Below, piece after piece: positions 1-8,082 of a DNA stretch of 64,000 bases (its first letter is position 1; each line of letters begins with the position of its first letter). Under the pieces are notes generated by a model that worked only from the letters and a program-made list of their open reading frames with translations, did not search any database and was not told the origin of the DNA. Position numbers and translations under genes: made by a program. This DNA is from Streptomyces zhaozhouensis (lineage in GTDB: Bacteria; Actinomycetota; Actinomycetes; Streptomycetales; Streptomycetaceae). The stretch spans positions 62,001 to 126,000 of the forward strand of contig NZ_OCNE01000009.1 of NCBI RefSeq assembly GCF_900230195.1, in the 5' to 3' direction.

Positions 1-110
1 TCATGCTTCCCACGGTACGGTGCCCGCCCGAGAAGCGGATAGGGCTCCGGCCGGGGGCCGGCGACAGCGGCGCGGGGCGCGCCGGACGCGTTGCCGACCC
101 CCCGGAGGGG

Positions 111-1550
111 TCAGGCGACCGAGAGGGAGGCCAGGGCGCTGGCCGCCGTGTCGAGGGCCTCCTGGGCCGCCGCGGCGTCCCGCGTGTCCGCCGCCATGAA
201 GGCGAACGCGAGCACCCGGCCGTCGGCCGTCGTCGCGGTGCCGGCGAGCGTGTTGACGCCCGTCAGCGTTCCCGTCTTGGCGCGCACCACGCCCGCGCCG
301 CCCGCGCCGTTCCCCTCGTCGTAGCGGTTGGTCAGCGTGCCGGTGAAGCCCGCGACCGGCAGGCCGGTCAACGCGGGCCGCAGCTCGGGGCGTTCGGGGT
401 CGGCCGCCGCCGCGAGCACCGCCGTGAGCAGCCCGGCCGTGACCCTGCTCTCCCGGTCGAGCCCGCTCGCGTCGGCGATCCGCACGGATTCCAGCGGCGC
501 GCCCAGCGCCTCCGCCCGCCCGGTCAGGGCCCTGGCGACGCCGCCGGCGGTCCCCGGCTCGTCGCTGGCCACCGCGGTCACCCGGGCCAGCGCCTCGGCC
601 AGGTCGTTGTCGCTGTCGGTGAGCATCCGCTCGACCAGGGAGGCGACGGGCGCCGAGCGGTGCTCGGCCAGGTGCGCGGCCTCCTCGGGCGCGGTGGCCT
701 CGCCGATCCGGCCCTCCACGTCGATGCCCGCCGTCACCAGCCGTTCGGCGAACGTCCTGGCCGCGTCCTTCGCCGGGTCGGTGGAACGCTCCGCGGGGCC
801 GTGGGTGCTGTCGTCGAGACGGCCCGCGTTGACCTGGAGCGGGGTGATCGGCGCGATGTTGGTGTTGACGCCGATCGGGTGGGTCTCGGCGGCGTAGGCG
901 GAGACGTCGTAGGCGACGGTGACGCTGTCCAGGTCGCGCCCGGCGAGCGCGCGGGCGGTGCGGTCGGCCAGCCCCTGGAGGTCGCTCGCGGTCAGCGTGG
1001 TGTCGCCGCCGCCGACCAGGAAGACACGGCCGGCGTCGGCGTCGACGACGGTGCGGGTGGTGAGCTGGTGGTGCGGGCCGAGGGCGTCGAGCGCGGCCGC
1101 CGCGGTGACGACCTTGACGGTCGACGCGGGGGCGCGGGCGCTGGTGACGCCGCGCTCGAAGAGCACGGCCCCCGAGGACACGTCGATCACCGAGCCGGTG
1201 GCCTCCTCCCCCAGGTCGTCGGCCTCGAGCAGCGGGGTGAGGACGCGGGTGAGCACCTCGGCGGAGGGTGCGGCGGCGCTGCCGTCGAGGGGGCTGAGCA
1301 CGGCGGGGGCGGCCGGTGTGCCGCCGGCCAGCCGTTCCGCCGTCAGCTGCCCGCGTTCCAGCTCGGCCGCCTCGGCCTGGTCGCGTTCGGCGGCACGCTG
1401 CCCTCCGTCCCAGGGGCCCGTCAGCGCGACGAGGCCGGCGGCCAGCGCGAGGCCCGCCGCTCCTGCCCCGACCGCGAGCCGGCCCACGGAACGATGGCGA
1501 CGTACCATCTGAGCTGCCCATCGCACGGTACCGACCAGCCCCTTTCGCAT
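111..1550 (-). CDS. dacB: D-alanyl-D-alanine carboxypeptidase/endopeptidase (PBP4, peptidase S13)
   Basis: A penicillin-binding protein of the S13 family that trims or cleaves D-Ala cross-links in peptidoglycan outside the membrane. All three serine acyl-enzyme motifs are visible: S-T-V-K near residue 142, S-D-N near 312 and K-T-G near 424. A hydrophobic N-terminal segment (about residues 25-45) should act as signal or anchor. The 479-residue length fits actinobacterial PBP4. A second possible start lies at the M-V-R-R-H-R stretch 14 codons in. It diverges from ppa, a pairing I recall as conserved in Streptomyces. To its left an ATG on the same strand at position 4, behind GGGAAG, probably opens the next gene, which leaves the window after its first codon. 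Confidence 0.93.
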   Translation of the reverse strand: MRKGLVGTVRWAAQMVRRHRSVGRLAVGAGAAGLALAAGLVALTGPWDGGQRAAERDQAEAAELERGQLTAERLAGGTPAAPAVLSPLDGSAAAPSAEVLTRVLTPLLEADDLGEEATGSVIDVSSGAVLFERGVTSARAPASTVKVVTAAAALDALGPHHQLTTRTVVDADAGRVFLVGGGDTTLTASDLQGLADRTARALAGRDLDSVTVAYDVSAYAAETHPIGVNTNIAPITPLQVNAGRLDDSTHGPAERSTDPAKDAARTFAERLVTAGIDVEGRIGEATAPEEAAHLAEHRSAPVASLVERMLTDSDNDLAEALARVTAVASDEPGTAGGVARALTGRAEALGAPLESVRIADASGLDRESRVTAGLLTAVLAAAADPERPELRPALTGLPVAGFTGTLTNRYDEGNGAGGAGVVRAKTGTLTGVNTLAGTATTADGRVLAFAFMAADTRDAAAAQEALDTAASALASLSVA

Positions 1551-1617
1551 ACCGATGGCGGCGTGAGAGACACTTAACCACCTGTCGCGTGTGTAGATCG
1601 GTTAAGGAGACCACCCA

Positions 1618-2112
1618 GTGGAGTTCGACGTCACCATCGAGATTCCGAAGGGATCGCGGAACAAGTACGAGGTGGACCACAAGACGGGTCGCATCCGGCT
1701 GGACCGCCACCTGTTCACCTCGACCGTCTACCCGGCCGACTACGGCTATGTCGACGGCACCCTCGGCGAGGACGGCGACCCGTTGGACGCGCTGGTGCTG
1801 CTGGACGAGCCGACGTTCCCCGGCTGTCTGATCCTGTGCCGCGCGATCGGCATGTTCCGGATGCGGGACGAGGCCGGCGGCGACGACAAGCTGCTGTGCG
1901 TCCCGGCGTCCGACCCGCGCATGGAGCACCTGCGGGACATCCACCACGTGAGCGAGTTCGACCGGCTGGAGATCCAGCACTTCTTCGAGGTGTACAAGGA
2001 CCTGGAGCCCGGCAAGTCCGTCGAGGGCGCCAACTGGGTGGGTCGCACCGAGGCCGAGGCCGAGATCGAGGCCTCCCTGAAGCGCGCGGCCGACGCCGGC
2101 GAGAGCCACTGA
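1618..2112 (+). CDS. ppa: Inorganic pyrophosphatase (family I)
   Basis: A soluble family I pyrophosphatase that hydrolyses PPi from biosynthetic reactions. The 164-residue product carries the metal-binding signature D-G-D-P-L-D-A-L-V near residue 57, after Y-P-A-D-Y-G-Y. The start is GTG at 1618, eight bases after a clear AAGGAG at 1604-1609. The gene diverges from dacB with only a 67-bp gap, so the two promoters must be packed back to back. Confidence 0.97.
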   Translation: MEFDVTIEIPKGSRNKYEVDHKTGRIRLDRHLFTSTVYPADYGYVDGTLGEDGDPLDALVLLDEPTFPGCLILCRAIGMFRMRDEAGGDDKLLCVPASDPRMEHLRDIHHVSEFDRLEIQHFFEVYKDLEPGKSVEGANWVGRTEAEAEIEASLKRAADAGESH

Positions 2113-2217
2113 CGCCTCCGCACCCGGGCCGCCCCGTCACGCCGGCCCCGACGCGCCCGGTCGGCCTCGCCCCGGGCGCGTCGCTGTGCGAAACTCGCCG
2201 CAGAGCCCCGACCGGCT

Positions 2218-2258
2218 CCTGGACGAGGGTGCCGTACCCAGCCATGACAAGACGGCAC
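2218..2258 (+). promoter_or_regulatory. Guanidine-III (ykkC-III) riboswitch aptamer
   Basis: The segment has the compact pseudoknot architecture of the guanidine-III riboswitch as I remember it from Thermobifida fusca. GGACGAGG is followed by GCCGTACC, then ACAAGACGGC. Stem P1 is CTGG pairing with CCAG. Stem P2 is GTGCCGT pairing with ACGGCAC. Where the sequence differs from the T. fusca one, the paired partner also changes (CCGG to CTGG with CCAG; GCGCC to GTGCC with GGCAC). The 3' arm of P2 directly abuts the AAGGAG Shine-Dalgarno (2259-2264) of the exporter gene, which suggests translational control. Confidence 0.93.
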
Positions 2259-2275
2259 AAGGAGTTGTCGTCGTC

Positions 2276-2593
2276 ATGGCGTGGATCGTTCTCGTGGTCT
2301 CCGGCTGTCTTGAGGCCGTCTGGGCAACCGCTTTGGGCAAGTCGCAGGGCTTTTCCCGGCCCTGGCCGACGGCGGTCTTCGCCGTCGCGCTCTTCGCCAG
2401 CATGGCGGGTCTTGCCTATGCCCTGCGCACCGTGCCCGTCGGCACCGGCTACGCGGTCTGGGTGGCGATCGGGGCGTCCCTGACCGCCGCCTACGCGATG
2501 GTCGCGGGGGAGGAGGCCGTCACCCCGCTGCGCGTGCTGCTGCTGCTCGGCCTCGTCGGCTGCGTGATCGGTCTGAAGCTCACCAGCCACTGA
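2276..2593 (+). CDS. gdx: Guanidinium exporter, SMR family (Gdx/SugE)
   Basis: A 105-residue, four-helix small multidrug resistance protein that works as a dual-topology dimer in the membrane and exports guanidinium in exchange for protons. The N-terminal pattern G-C-L-E-A-V-W-A carries the essential Glu13 and Trp of the Gdx/SugE subgroup. P-V-G-T-G-Y-A-V-W follows in helix 3, and the protein ends in G-L-K-L. The frame stays open back to 2186, but AAGGAG at 2259-2264 and the riboswitch immediately upstream fix the start at ATG 2276. The riboswitch supports guanidinium, rather than quaternary ammonium drugs, as substrate. Confidence 0.95.
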   Translation: MAWIVLVVSGCLEAVWATALGKSQGFSRPWPTAVFAVALFASMAGLAYALRTVPVGTGYAVWVAIGASLTAAYAMVAGEEAVTPLRVLLLLGLVGCVIGLKLTSH

Positions 2594-2632
2594 GCCGGAC
2601 GCGCGAGAGCACGGGAAGGCACGAGAAAAGGG

Positions 2633-2671
2633 GTCGGCCCCCGCCCGGTGGGACTCCGGGCGGGGGCCGAC
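2633..2671 (-). terminator. Strong hairpin terminator
   Basis: A 15-bp perfect GC stem (GTCGGCCCCCGCCCG with its complement) closes a short loop. On the minus strand it is followed by CCCCTTTT, so it ends the 19-residue micro-ORF transcript. It also lies 40 bp after the exporter stop and may stop plus-strand transcripts too. Confidence 0.85.
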
Positions 2672-2692
2672 GCCTGTACGGGGACCCGTGGG

Positions 2693-2752
2693 TCAGACCA
2701 GCCAGCCCACGAAGTGGACGAGGCCGGCGAGCACGTTGGTGAGGAGGTCCAT
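2693..2752 (-). CDS. 19-residue hydrophobic micro-protein
   Basis: The peptide is MDLLTNVLAGLVHFVGWLV. A good ribosome site (AGAAGGA) ends seven bases before the ATG, and a strong terminator starts 22 bp after the stop, so this looks like a complete stand-alone gene. The sequence is amphipathic to hydrophobic with a single charged residue (Asp2), like short membrane-seeking peptides or type I toxin peptides. The open frame extends upstream to 2956, but the ribosome site sits at the inner ATG. I do not recognise a named family. It could be a membrane micro-protein or a leader-like peptide. Confidence 0.6.
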   Translation of the reverse strand: MDLLTNVLAGLVHFVGWLV

Positions 2753-2965
2753 GGTGGTTCCTTCTGTGTGGAATGTCAGGGACAGCGACGACCGGGCGTG
2801 GGACCGCCGGGCCGCGCGTGCGGGGAAGGGCCGCGGTCCCTTCCCGAGCACCCCTTCAGCATCACCGGTCACACGGTGGCGCGTTGGCGTTATGCCCCGG
2901 ACGCACCCCAACGAGCGACCACCCGGCCATACGTTCGTGCGACACCGGGGCGCCACCCGCCCGGG

Positions 2966-4570
2966 TCAGAAGCCCCTGGTGCGCTTGACGCCGCGGCGGC
3001 CGATCGGCGAGGTGAGCCCCGGCGTCTTGATGAAGAGCCTGGCCATCTCGCCGCCCAGGTTCACCCCGACCGCGATGGCCAGCGCCAGGGTGACGGCGCG
3101 CAGCAGGTTCTCCAGGCCGAAGTCCACCTCGCCCTGCGCGAAGCCCAGCAGCCCCAGGTAGAACGCGCTGCCCGGCAGCAGCGGACCGATGGCCGCCGTG
3201 ACGTAGGGCAGCGAGGAGGTGAACTGGTACCGCGACTGGAGCTGCCCGAAGAGGCCGACCATCCCGGCGGCGACGGCGGTGGCCGCGAACGGCGACAGCC
3301 CCGCGACATCGTGCATCGAGCCGTAGACCAGCCAGGCGATCCCGCCGTTGACGGTGGCCGGCAGCACCGTGGAACGTTCCTGCTGGAGAAGCACGCAGAA
3401 GGCCAGGGAGAGCAGCAGCGCGGCGCAGAGTTGCACCGCGGGCCGGACCGCCCTGGTCATCACCTCGGGGTCGAGCCGCACCCCGGAGGTCTCCCCGATG
3501 TAGAGCACCGCCAGCACGCCGCACACGATGCCCACGCTGAGGTAGATCACCTCCAGCAGACGGGCCGAGGCGGTCAGGTAGTAGCCGGTCAGGCCGTCCT
3601 GCACCCCGGCGACCAGCGCCCGCCCCGGGATCAGCGCGAAGAGTCCGCCGGTGATCATCGCGGCGGCCTGCGCCTCGCCGTGCCCCGAGGTGTGGCTGGC
3701 GGCCCAGGCCACGCCCACCAGCGCGGGGGCCATCGCGGCGGCCACGAACTGGTAGAACTCGGGGAGCCCGCGCCCCGCCGCCAGCCAGGCGAGCCGGTCG
3801 CCGACCATCGCCCCTATGACCGCCAGCAGGAACACCTGCCAGCCGCCGCCCACCAGCACGCTCGCCGCGCCGGCCAGCAGCCCGGCGGCCATGGTGAGCT
3901 GCCACTTGGTGAACGGGTGCCTGTTCCGCCGCATCTGCGCCAGCCGGCGGTATGCCTCCTCCAGGCTGACCTCGCCCGAGGTGATGTCGTCCACCAGCCG
4001 GAAGACGGCGGCCAGCCGGGTGTAGTCGGTACCGCGGCGGCGCACCGTGCGGGTGAGCGAGACGGACGGGTCGACCAGCGAGGGCTGGTGGGTGATGGAG
4101 ATCAGGGTGAACGTGACGGTGGCGTCGCAGCGGTCGAGGCCGTAGGCGTGGGCCACGCCGAACATCGCGGCCTCGACGTCCTCGGCGCCCTCGCCGCCGG
4201 CGAGCAGCAACTCGCCGATGCGCAGCGTCAGGTCGAGCACCCTCGGTACCGCGGGCGCGGCCTCGCCCTCGTCGGCGACGGGCACGCGCTCGGGCGCCGG
4301 CCGCTCGGCGACGGGCAGCCGCACCATGCTCCGCATCCGGTCCTGCCAGGGCGTGCCGCGCCCGAAGGCCGGGACGCCCTCGGCGGGCGTGAACTCGTTC
4401 TGGGTCTGCGGCCTCGGCGGCAGTTCGAGCCCCTCGGGGACCGCGAACTCGGAGCTGGGGTGGTCGCTCTCGGCCACCGGCAGTTCCAGGCCCTCGGGAA
4501 CGGCGAAGCCGGAGGTCGTCTCCTGCTCCGACGGCTCCTCCCCCGCCGCCCAGGTGCTCTCCCCGGCCAC
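2966..4570 (-). CDS. Threonine/serine exporter (ThrE) family protein
   Basis: A membrane protein combining the two ThrE halves (ThrE and ThrE_2). An N-terminal cytosolic part of roughly 130 residues is followed by a region with I-G-E-L-L-L-A-G-G-E-G-A-E-D-V. After that come about ten hydrophobic segments to the C-terminus. Corynebacterium ThrE exports threonine and serine; the substrate here is inferred from family only. The frame is open to 4714, but GTG at 4570 has GGGAG six bases ahead, so I prefer it (534 residues). The disordered N-terminus holds an exact internal duplication, F-A-V-P-E-G-L-E-L-P twice about 19 residues apart. Confidence 0.8.
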   Translation of the reverse strand: MAGESTWAAGEEPSEQETTSGFAVPEGLELPVAESDHPSSEFAVPEGLELPPRPQTQNEFTPAEGVPAFGRGTPWQDRMRSMVRLPVAERPAPERVPVADEGEAAPAVPRVLDLTLRIGELLLAGGEGAEDVEAAMFGVAHAYGLDRCDATVTFTLISITHQPSLVDPSVSLTRTVRRRGTDYTRLAAVFRLVDDITSGEVSLEEAYRRLAQMRRNRHPFTKWQLTMAAGLLAGAASVLVGGGWQVFLLAVIGAMVGDRLAWLAAGRGLPEFYQFVAAAMAPALVGVAWAASHTSGHGEAQAAAMITGGLFALIPGRALVAGVQDGLTGYYLTASARLLEVIYLSVGIVCGVLAVLYIGETSGVRLDPEVMTRAVRPAVQLCAALLLSLAFCVLLQQERSTVLPATVNGGIAWLVYGSMHDVAGLSPFAATAVAAGMVGLFGQLQSRYQFTSSLPYVTAAIGPLLPGSAFYLGLLGFAQGEVDFGLENLLRAVTLALAIAVGVNLGGEMARLFIKTPGLTSPIGRRGVKRTRGF

Positions 4571-4930
4571 TTCTCGCTCCCGCTCCCTCACTCCGTCCGG
4601 ACATGGACCCGCCAAACGGGGCCCTCCGCGCAGCATAAGTGGATCTCGGGGCCGACCGCGCGCCGGCGCCCGCTGCGGCAGACGCCCACGCACGTCTCTG
4701 ACCTGCGACGACATCGGGCGAACGGACCCGGTCCCGCCCCGTGAGCGGGGCGGATCACCCGGTGATTTCCCCCACAGCCGCCCGCGGGGCCCCGCAGGAC
4801 CGCGCCGGGCCGTGCGGGGACGTCAGAAACGGTCGTCGCGGGTCGCGTTGGGACGGCCAGGCCCACGGGACGCCGCCGGCCCGCCCGGGTGGCGGGGCGG
4901 CGGCGTCGGCGGGTCGGGCGGGGGAACGCG

Positions 4931-5779
4931 TCAGGAGCCGAGGCGGGCGAAACGCCGCACGGCGAGCGGGACGAAGACCAGCAGCATGACCAACGGCCAC
5001 AACAGCGCCAGCGGGACCGGGTGCTGGGCCGCCCAGGAGTCACCGGTCCAGGCCGGGTTGCCGAAGAGCTCCCTGGCCGCGCCGGCGGTGGCCGACATCG
5101 GGTTCCAGTCGGCCAGGGCACCGACCCAGCCCGGCATGGTGTCGGGCGAGACGAAGGCGCTGGAGAGGAACCCCAGCGGCCACACCAGGATCTGCACCGT
5201 CTGCACCAGCTCGGGCCGGCCGGCGACCAGCGCCAGCCAGATGCCGGCCCAGAGCACGGCGAACCGCAGCAGGAGCAGCAGCCCCAACGCCGCCAGCACC
5301 TCGCCGGCCCCCGCGTTCCAGCGCCAGCCGACCGCCCAGCCGGCACCGACCAGCACCAGCAGGCCGACCGTGGAGTTCAGCATGTCGAGCAGACTGCGCC
5401 CGATCAGAATCGCGCTGGGGGCGATGGGCATCGAACGGAACCGGTCGAGGATGCCGCGGTTGATGTCGGTGGTCAGCTCCACCATGGTGGACTCCAGGCC
5501 GAAGGCCATGGTCAACGCGAGCATCCCGGGCACCAGGAAGTCGACGTAGTCGCCGCCGCCCTCGACGGCCATCCCGCCGCCGAGAAAGTAGGCGAACATG
5601 ATCAGCATCATCACCGAGAACGCCTGGTTGGCCAGGAACCGCCCCGGCTGACGGGCCCAGTGGGCCAGCCCCCGCCTGGTCATGGTGACGGAGTCACCGG
5701 CCAGCCGGCGCGTCCGCCCGGGGCGGTGCGGCGCGAGCGCCCCGCGCCCGGGGGAAGCGGTCGTGGTGGTCGTGCTCAT
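4931..5779 (-). CDS. ABC-2 type transporter permease (DrrB-like)
   Basis: A 282-residue permease with about six membrane helices, starting after a Thr/Arg-rich cytosolic N-terminus. It pairs with the ATPase upstream: the ATPase stop overlaps this start by four bases (ATGA, 5776-5779), so the two are translationally coupled. The DrrAB class exports hydrophobic compounds such as anthracyclines. The actual substrate cannot be read from sequence. The 4741-4930 gap downstream holds no gene I can support. Confidence 0.9.
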   Translation of the reverse strand: MSTTTTTASPGRGALAPHRPGRTRRLAGDSVTMTRRGLAHWARQPGRFLANQAFSVMMLIMFAYFLGGGMAVEGGGDYVDFLVPGMLALTMAFGLESTMVELTTDINRGILDRFRSMPIAPSAILIGRSLLDMLNSTVGLLVLVGAGWAVGWRWNAGAGEVLAALGLLLLLRFAVLWAGIWLALVAGRPELVQTVQILVWPLGFLSSAFVSPDTMPGWVGALADWNPMSATAGAARELFGNPAWTGDSWAAQHPVPLALLWPLVMLLVFVPLAVRRFARLGS

Positions 5780-6792
5780 GCCGGCACCTCCTCGGTGTTC
5801 CGGTCCGTCGGGCGGCCGGTGAGGGTCAGAAAGACCTCGTCCAGGGTCGGGCGGCGCAGCGCGATGTCCTCGGCCTCTATCCCGGCCTCGGCGAACGCCG
5901 CCACCACCGCCGTCAGCGCGGCCATCCGGTCCTGGACGCCGACGCTCAGCAGCCGGCGGTCGGCGTCGACGACAACGGTCTCGCCTTCCGCGGAGGGCGC
6001 GCCCGCCGGCGCCAGCCGGGCGAGCAGCGCGCGGGCGGCGGGCAGCGCCCCGGCGTCCCTGAGCACCACGTCGACGCGGTCGCCGCCGATCCGGCTCTTC
6101 AGCTGGTCCGCCGTGCCCTCCGCGATCCGACGGCCGCCGTCGATGACCGTGATCAGATCGGCCAGCTGATCGGCCTCCTCCAGGTACTGCGTGGTCAGCA
6201 GCACGGTCGCGCCGCCGCCCGCGAGGGAACGGACCGCCTGCCAGACCTCGGCGCGGCCGCGCGGGTCGAGGCCGGTGGTCGGCTCGTCGAGGAAGAGCAC
6301 CTCGGGCCGGGTGATCAGGCTCGCCGCCAGGTCGAGCCGGCGGCGCATCCCGCCGCTGTACTTCCCGACCGCGCGACGTCCGGTGTCGCCCAGGTCGAAG
6401 CGGGTCAGCAGCTCGTCCGCCCGCGCGGCGGCGGCCCGGCCGCCCAGGTGGTAGAGCCTGCCGAACATCTCCAGGTTCTGTCGGCCGCTCAACTCCTCAT
6501 CGACGGCCGCGTGTTGCCCGAGCAGCCCGATCCGGTACCGGACCTCGTCCGGCTGCCGCACCACGTCGAACCCGGCGACCTCGGCCACTCCGCCGGTCGG
6601 CCTCAGCAGCGTGGTCAGGATGCGCACCGCCGTGCTCTTGCCCGCGCCGTTGGGCCCCAGCACGGCGTGCACCCCGCCGGCGGCCACGGTGAGGTCGAGC
6701 CCGTCGAGGGCGCTCTTCGCCTCCTCTCCCCTGCCGAACGTTCTGCGGAGACCTCGCACGCGGATCACGGCGTCGTCGTCCTGTGGGGACAC
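5776..6792 (-). CDS. ABC transporter ATP-binding protein (DrrA-like)
   Basis: The ATPase subunit of the exporter encoded with the downstream permease. Walker A is G-P-N-G-A-G-K-S near residue 46, the signature is Y-S-G-G-M-R-R-R-L, and Walker B is V-L-F-L-D-E-P-T. The C-terminal extension with [11 protein letters not shown] is typical of DrrA-type daunorubicin-resistance ATPases. The start is GTG at 6792. Two operator-like palindromes lie 28-87 bp upstream, so expression is probably repressed until a drug-like ligand appears. Confidence 0.93.
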   Translation of the reverse strand: MSPQDDDAVIRVRGLRRTFGRGEEAKSALDGLDLTVAAGGVHAVLGPNGAGKSTAVRILTTLLRPTGGVAEVAGFDVVRQPDEVRYRIGLLGQHAAVDEELSGRQNLEMFGRLYHLGGRAAAARADELLTRFDLGDTGRRAVGKYSGGMRRRLDLAASLITRPEVLFLDEPTTGLDPRGRAEVWQAVRSLAGGGATVLLTTQYLEEADQLADLITVIDGGRRIAEGTADQLKSRIGGDRVDVVLRDAGALPAARALLARLAPAGAPSAEGETVVVDADRRLLSVGVQDRMAALTAVVAAFAEAGIEAEDIALRRPTLDEVFLTLTGRPTDRNTEEVPA

Positions 6793-6820
6793 CCGGACAC
6801 CTCGCCTTCCCTGGGTCGAC

Positions 6821-6879
6821 TAGTCAAACTTGATGAGTGGGTGGTCGAGGGTAACGCGATTAGTCAAGTTTGACTAATC
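6821..6879 (-). promoter_or_regulatory. Double palindromic operator upstream of the DrrAB-type exporter
   Basis: Site 1 (6858-6879) is a perfect palindrome with arms GATTAGTCAA and TTGACTAATC separated by GT. Site 2 (6821-6836) is the related, imperfect TAGTCAAACTTGATGA. Both share AGTCAA-NN-TTGA. Site 2 begins 29 bp from the exporter start codon, so it could block the promoter. The nearby PadR gene (7425) has a TTGTCAAG half-site just before it, which makes that protein the first candidate to bind here. This is inference. Confidence 0.7.
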
Positions 6880-7035
6880 GGTTCCGCCCGGCGGTCGCCT
6901 CGGGCCGGGGCCGCCTCAGGCCGGCGCGGCCTTGAGGGGCGCGGTCGCCTCGGGCCGGCGCAGCCGTGAGGGGCGCGGGGAACTGCGCGGTGCATGGGTG
7001 GCGGGGCGCGGACGACGGCGGACCCACGGCGTCCG

Positions 7036-7374
7036 GGTGGGTTGTCGGGTGCGGCCCGGTGACGGGTTGCTCGCGCGGTTCCCTGCGCCCCTTCAGGCAC
7101 ACCGGTGGGTTGTCGGGTGCGGCCCGGTGACGGGTTGCTCGCGCGGTTCCCTGCGCCCCTTCAGGCACACCGGTGGGTTGTCGGGTGCGGCCCGGTGACG
7201 GGTTGCTCGCGCGGTTCCCCGCGCCCCTTCAGGCACACCGGTGGGTTGTCGGGTGCGGCCCGGTGACGGGTTGCTCGCGCGGTTCCCCGCGCCCCTTCAG
7301 GCACACCGGTGGGTTGTCGGGTGCGGCCCGGTGACGGGTTGCTCGCGCGGTTCCCCGCGCCCCTTCAGGCACAC
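7036..7374. repeat. Five tandem 68-bp repeats carrying the Streptomyces GGTTCCCCGCGCCCC element
   Basis: Copies begin at about 7038, 7106, 7174, 7242 and 7310 with exact 68-bp period. The main sequence difference is CTGCG in copies 1-2 against CCGCG in copies 3-5. Each unit holds GCGCGG-TTCC-CCGCGC, a perfect 6-bp stem with a 4-base loop. A single related element in opposite orientation (GGGGCGCGGGGAACTGCGCG) lies at 6970-6989. This short element is common between genes in Streptomyces. Tandem amplification here fills most of the 6880-7424 gap, which has no gene. Confidence 0.93.
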
Positions 7375-7424
7375 GGATGGCAGACTGAACGCGTTGTCAA
7401 GGGATTCGGGAAGGGCACCACGGG

Positions 7425-8036
7425 ATGTCGGTGATGCGGCTACTGGTCCTGGGCGCGGTCCGTCAGCACGGGCGGGCGCACGGCTACCAGGTCCGCAACG
7501 ACCTGGAGTTCTGGGGCGCCCACGAGTGGTCGACCGCCAAGCCCGGGTCGATCTACCACGCGCTGAAGCAACTGGCCAAGGAGGGCCTGTTGTTGGCGCA
7601 CGAGGTGGCGCCCAGCACGGCCGGGGGGCCGCCCCGGGTCGAGTACGAGGTGACGGACGCGGGCGAGGAGGCGTTCTTCACGCTGCTGCGGGCCGGGTTG
7701 CGCGCCCACAACGAGCGGTTCGACGTGCTCACCAGCGCCGTCGGCTTCCTCGTCGATCTGCCGAGGGCCGAGGCGATCGGACTGCTGAGGGAACGGGTCG
7801 CCGCCCTGGAGAGCTGGGCCGGCGAGGTGCGGACACACTGGGCCCCGGACAGTCCGCCGGCCGAGTGGGGGCACATCGGGGAGATCATGCGGCTGTGGAC
7901 CCACCAGGCGGAGAGCGACGCCCAGTGGACACGGGGGCTGATCGAGCGGCTGGAGAACGGCGCCTACGTGATGGCGGGTGAGGGGGAACGTGAGGTGACG
8001 GTGCTCCCCGAGGGCGTGGAGAACCCCTACGCCTGA
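7425..8036 (+). CDS. PadR-family transcriptional regulator
   Basis: A 203-residue PadR regulator. The winged helix spans about residues 5-80, with the typical G-S-I-Y-H-A-L-K-Q-L recognition region and E-Y-E-V-T-D-A-G wing. The longer C-terminal part resembles the Vir_act_alpha_C helices used for dimer formation. PadR proteins often repress multidrug transporters and release DNA on binding small aromatic ligands. The diverging DrrAB-type exporter, on the far side of the 68-bp repeat array, is the obvious target. A TTGTCAAG half-site lies about 30 bp upstream, consistent with autoregulation. Confidence 0.88.
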   Translation: MSVMRLLVLGAVRQHGRAHGYQVRNDLEFWGAHEWSTAKPGSIYHALKQLAKEGLLLAHEVAPSTAGGPPRVEYEVTDAGEEAFFTLLRAGLRAHNERFDVLTSAVGFLVDLPRAEAIGLLRERVAALESWAGEVRTHWAPDSPPAEWGHIGEIMRLWTHQAESDAQWTRGLIERLENGAYVMAGEGEREVTVLPEGVENPYA

Positions 8037-8082
8037 ACCGAGCCGCCGCACGTCCGCCGTCGCCCCGGCCCCGGGGCCGGGC

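Noticed and set aside
2186..2275. An earlier start for the SMR exporter giving 30 extra residues.
   Set aside because: Those codons overlap the guanidine-III aptamer, and the family N-terminus begins at 2276.
2753..2956. An 87-residue version of the micro-ORF.
   Set aside because: The extra 68 residues are Arg/Pro-rich and not coding-like. The ribosome site is at the inner ATG.
7036..7374. Possible CRISPR array.
   Set aside because: The 68-bp units are contiguous with no variable spacers, and no cas gene is present.
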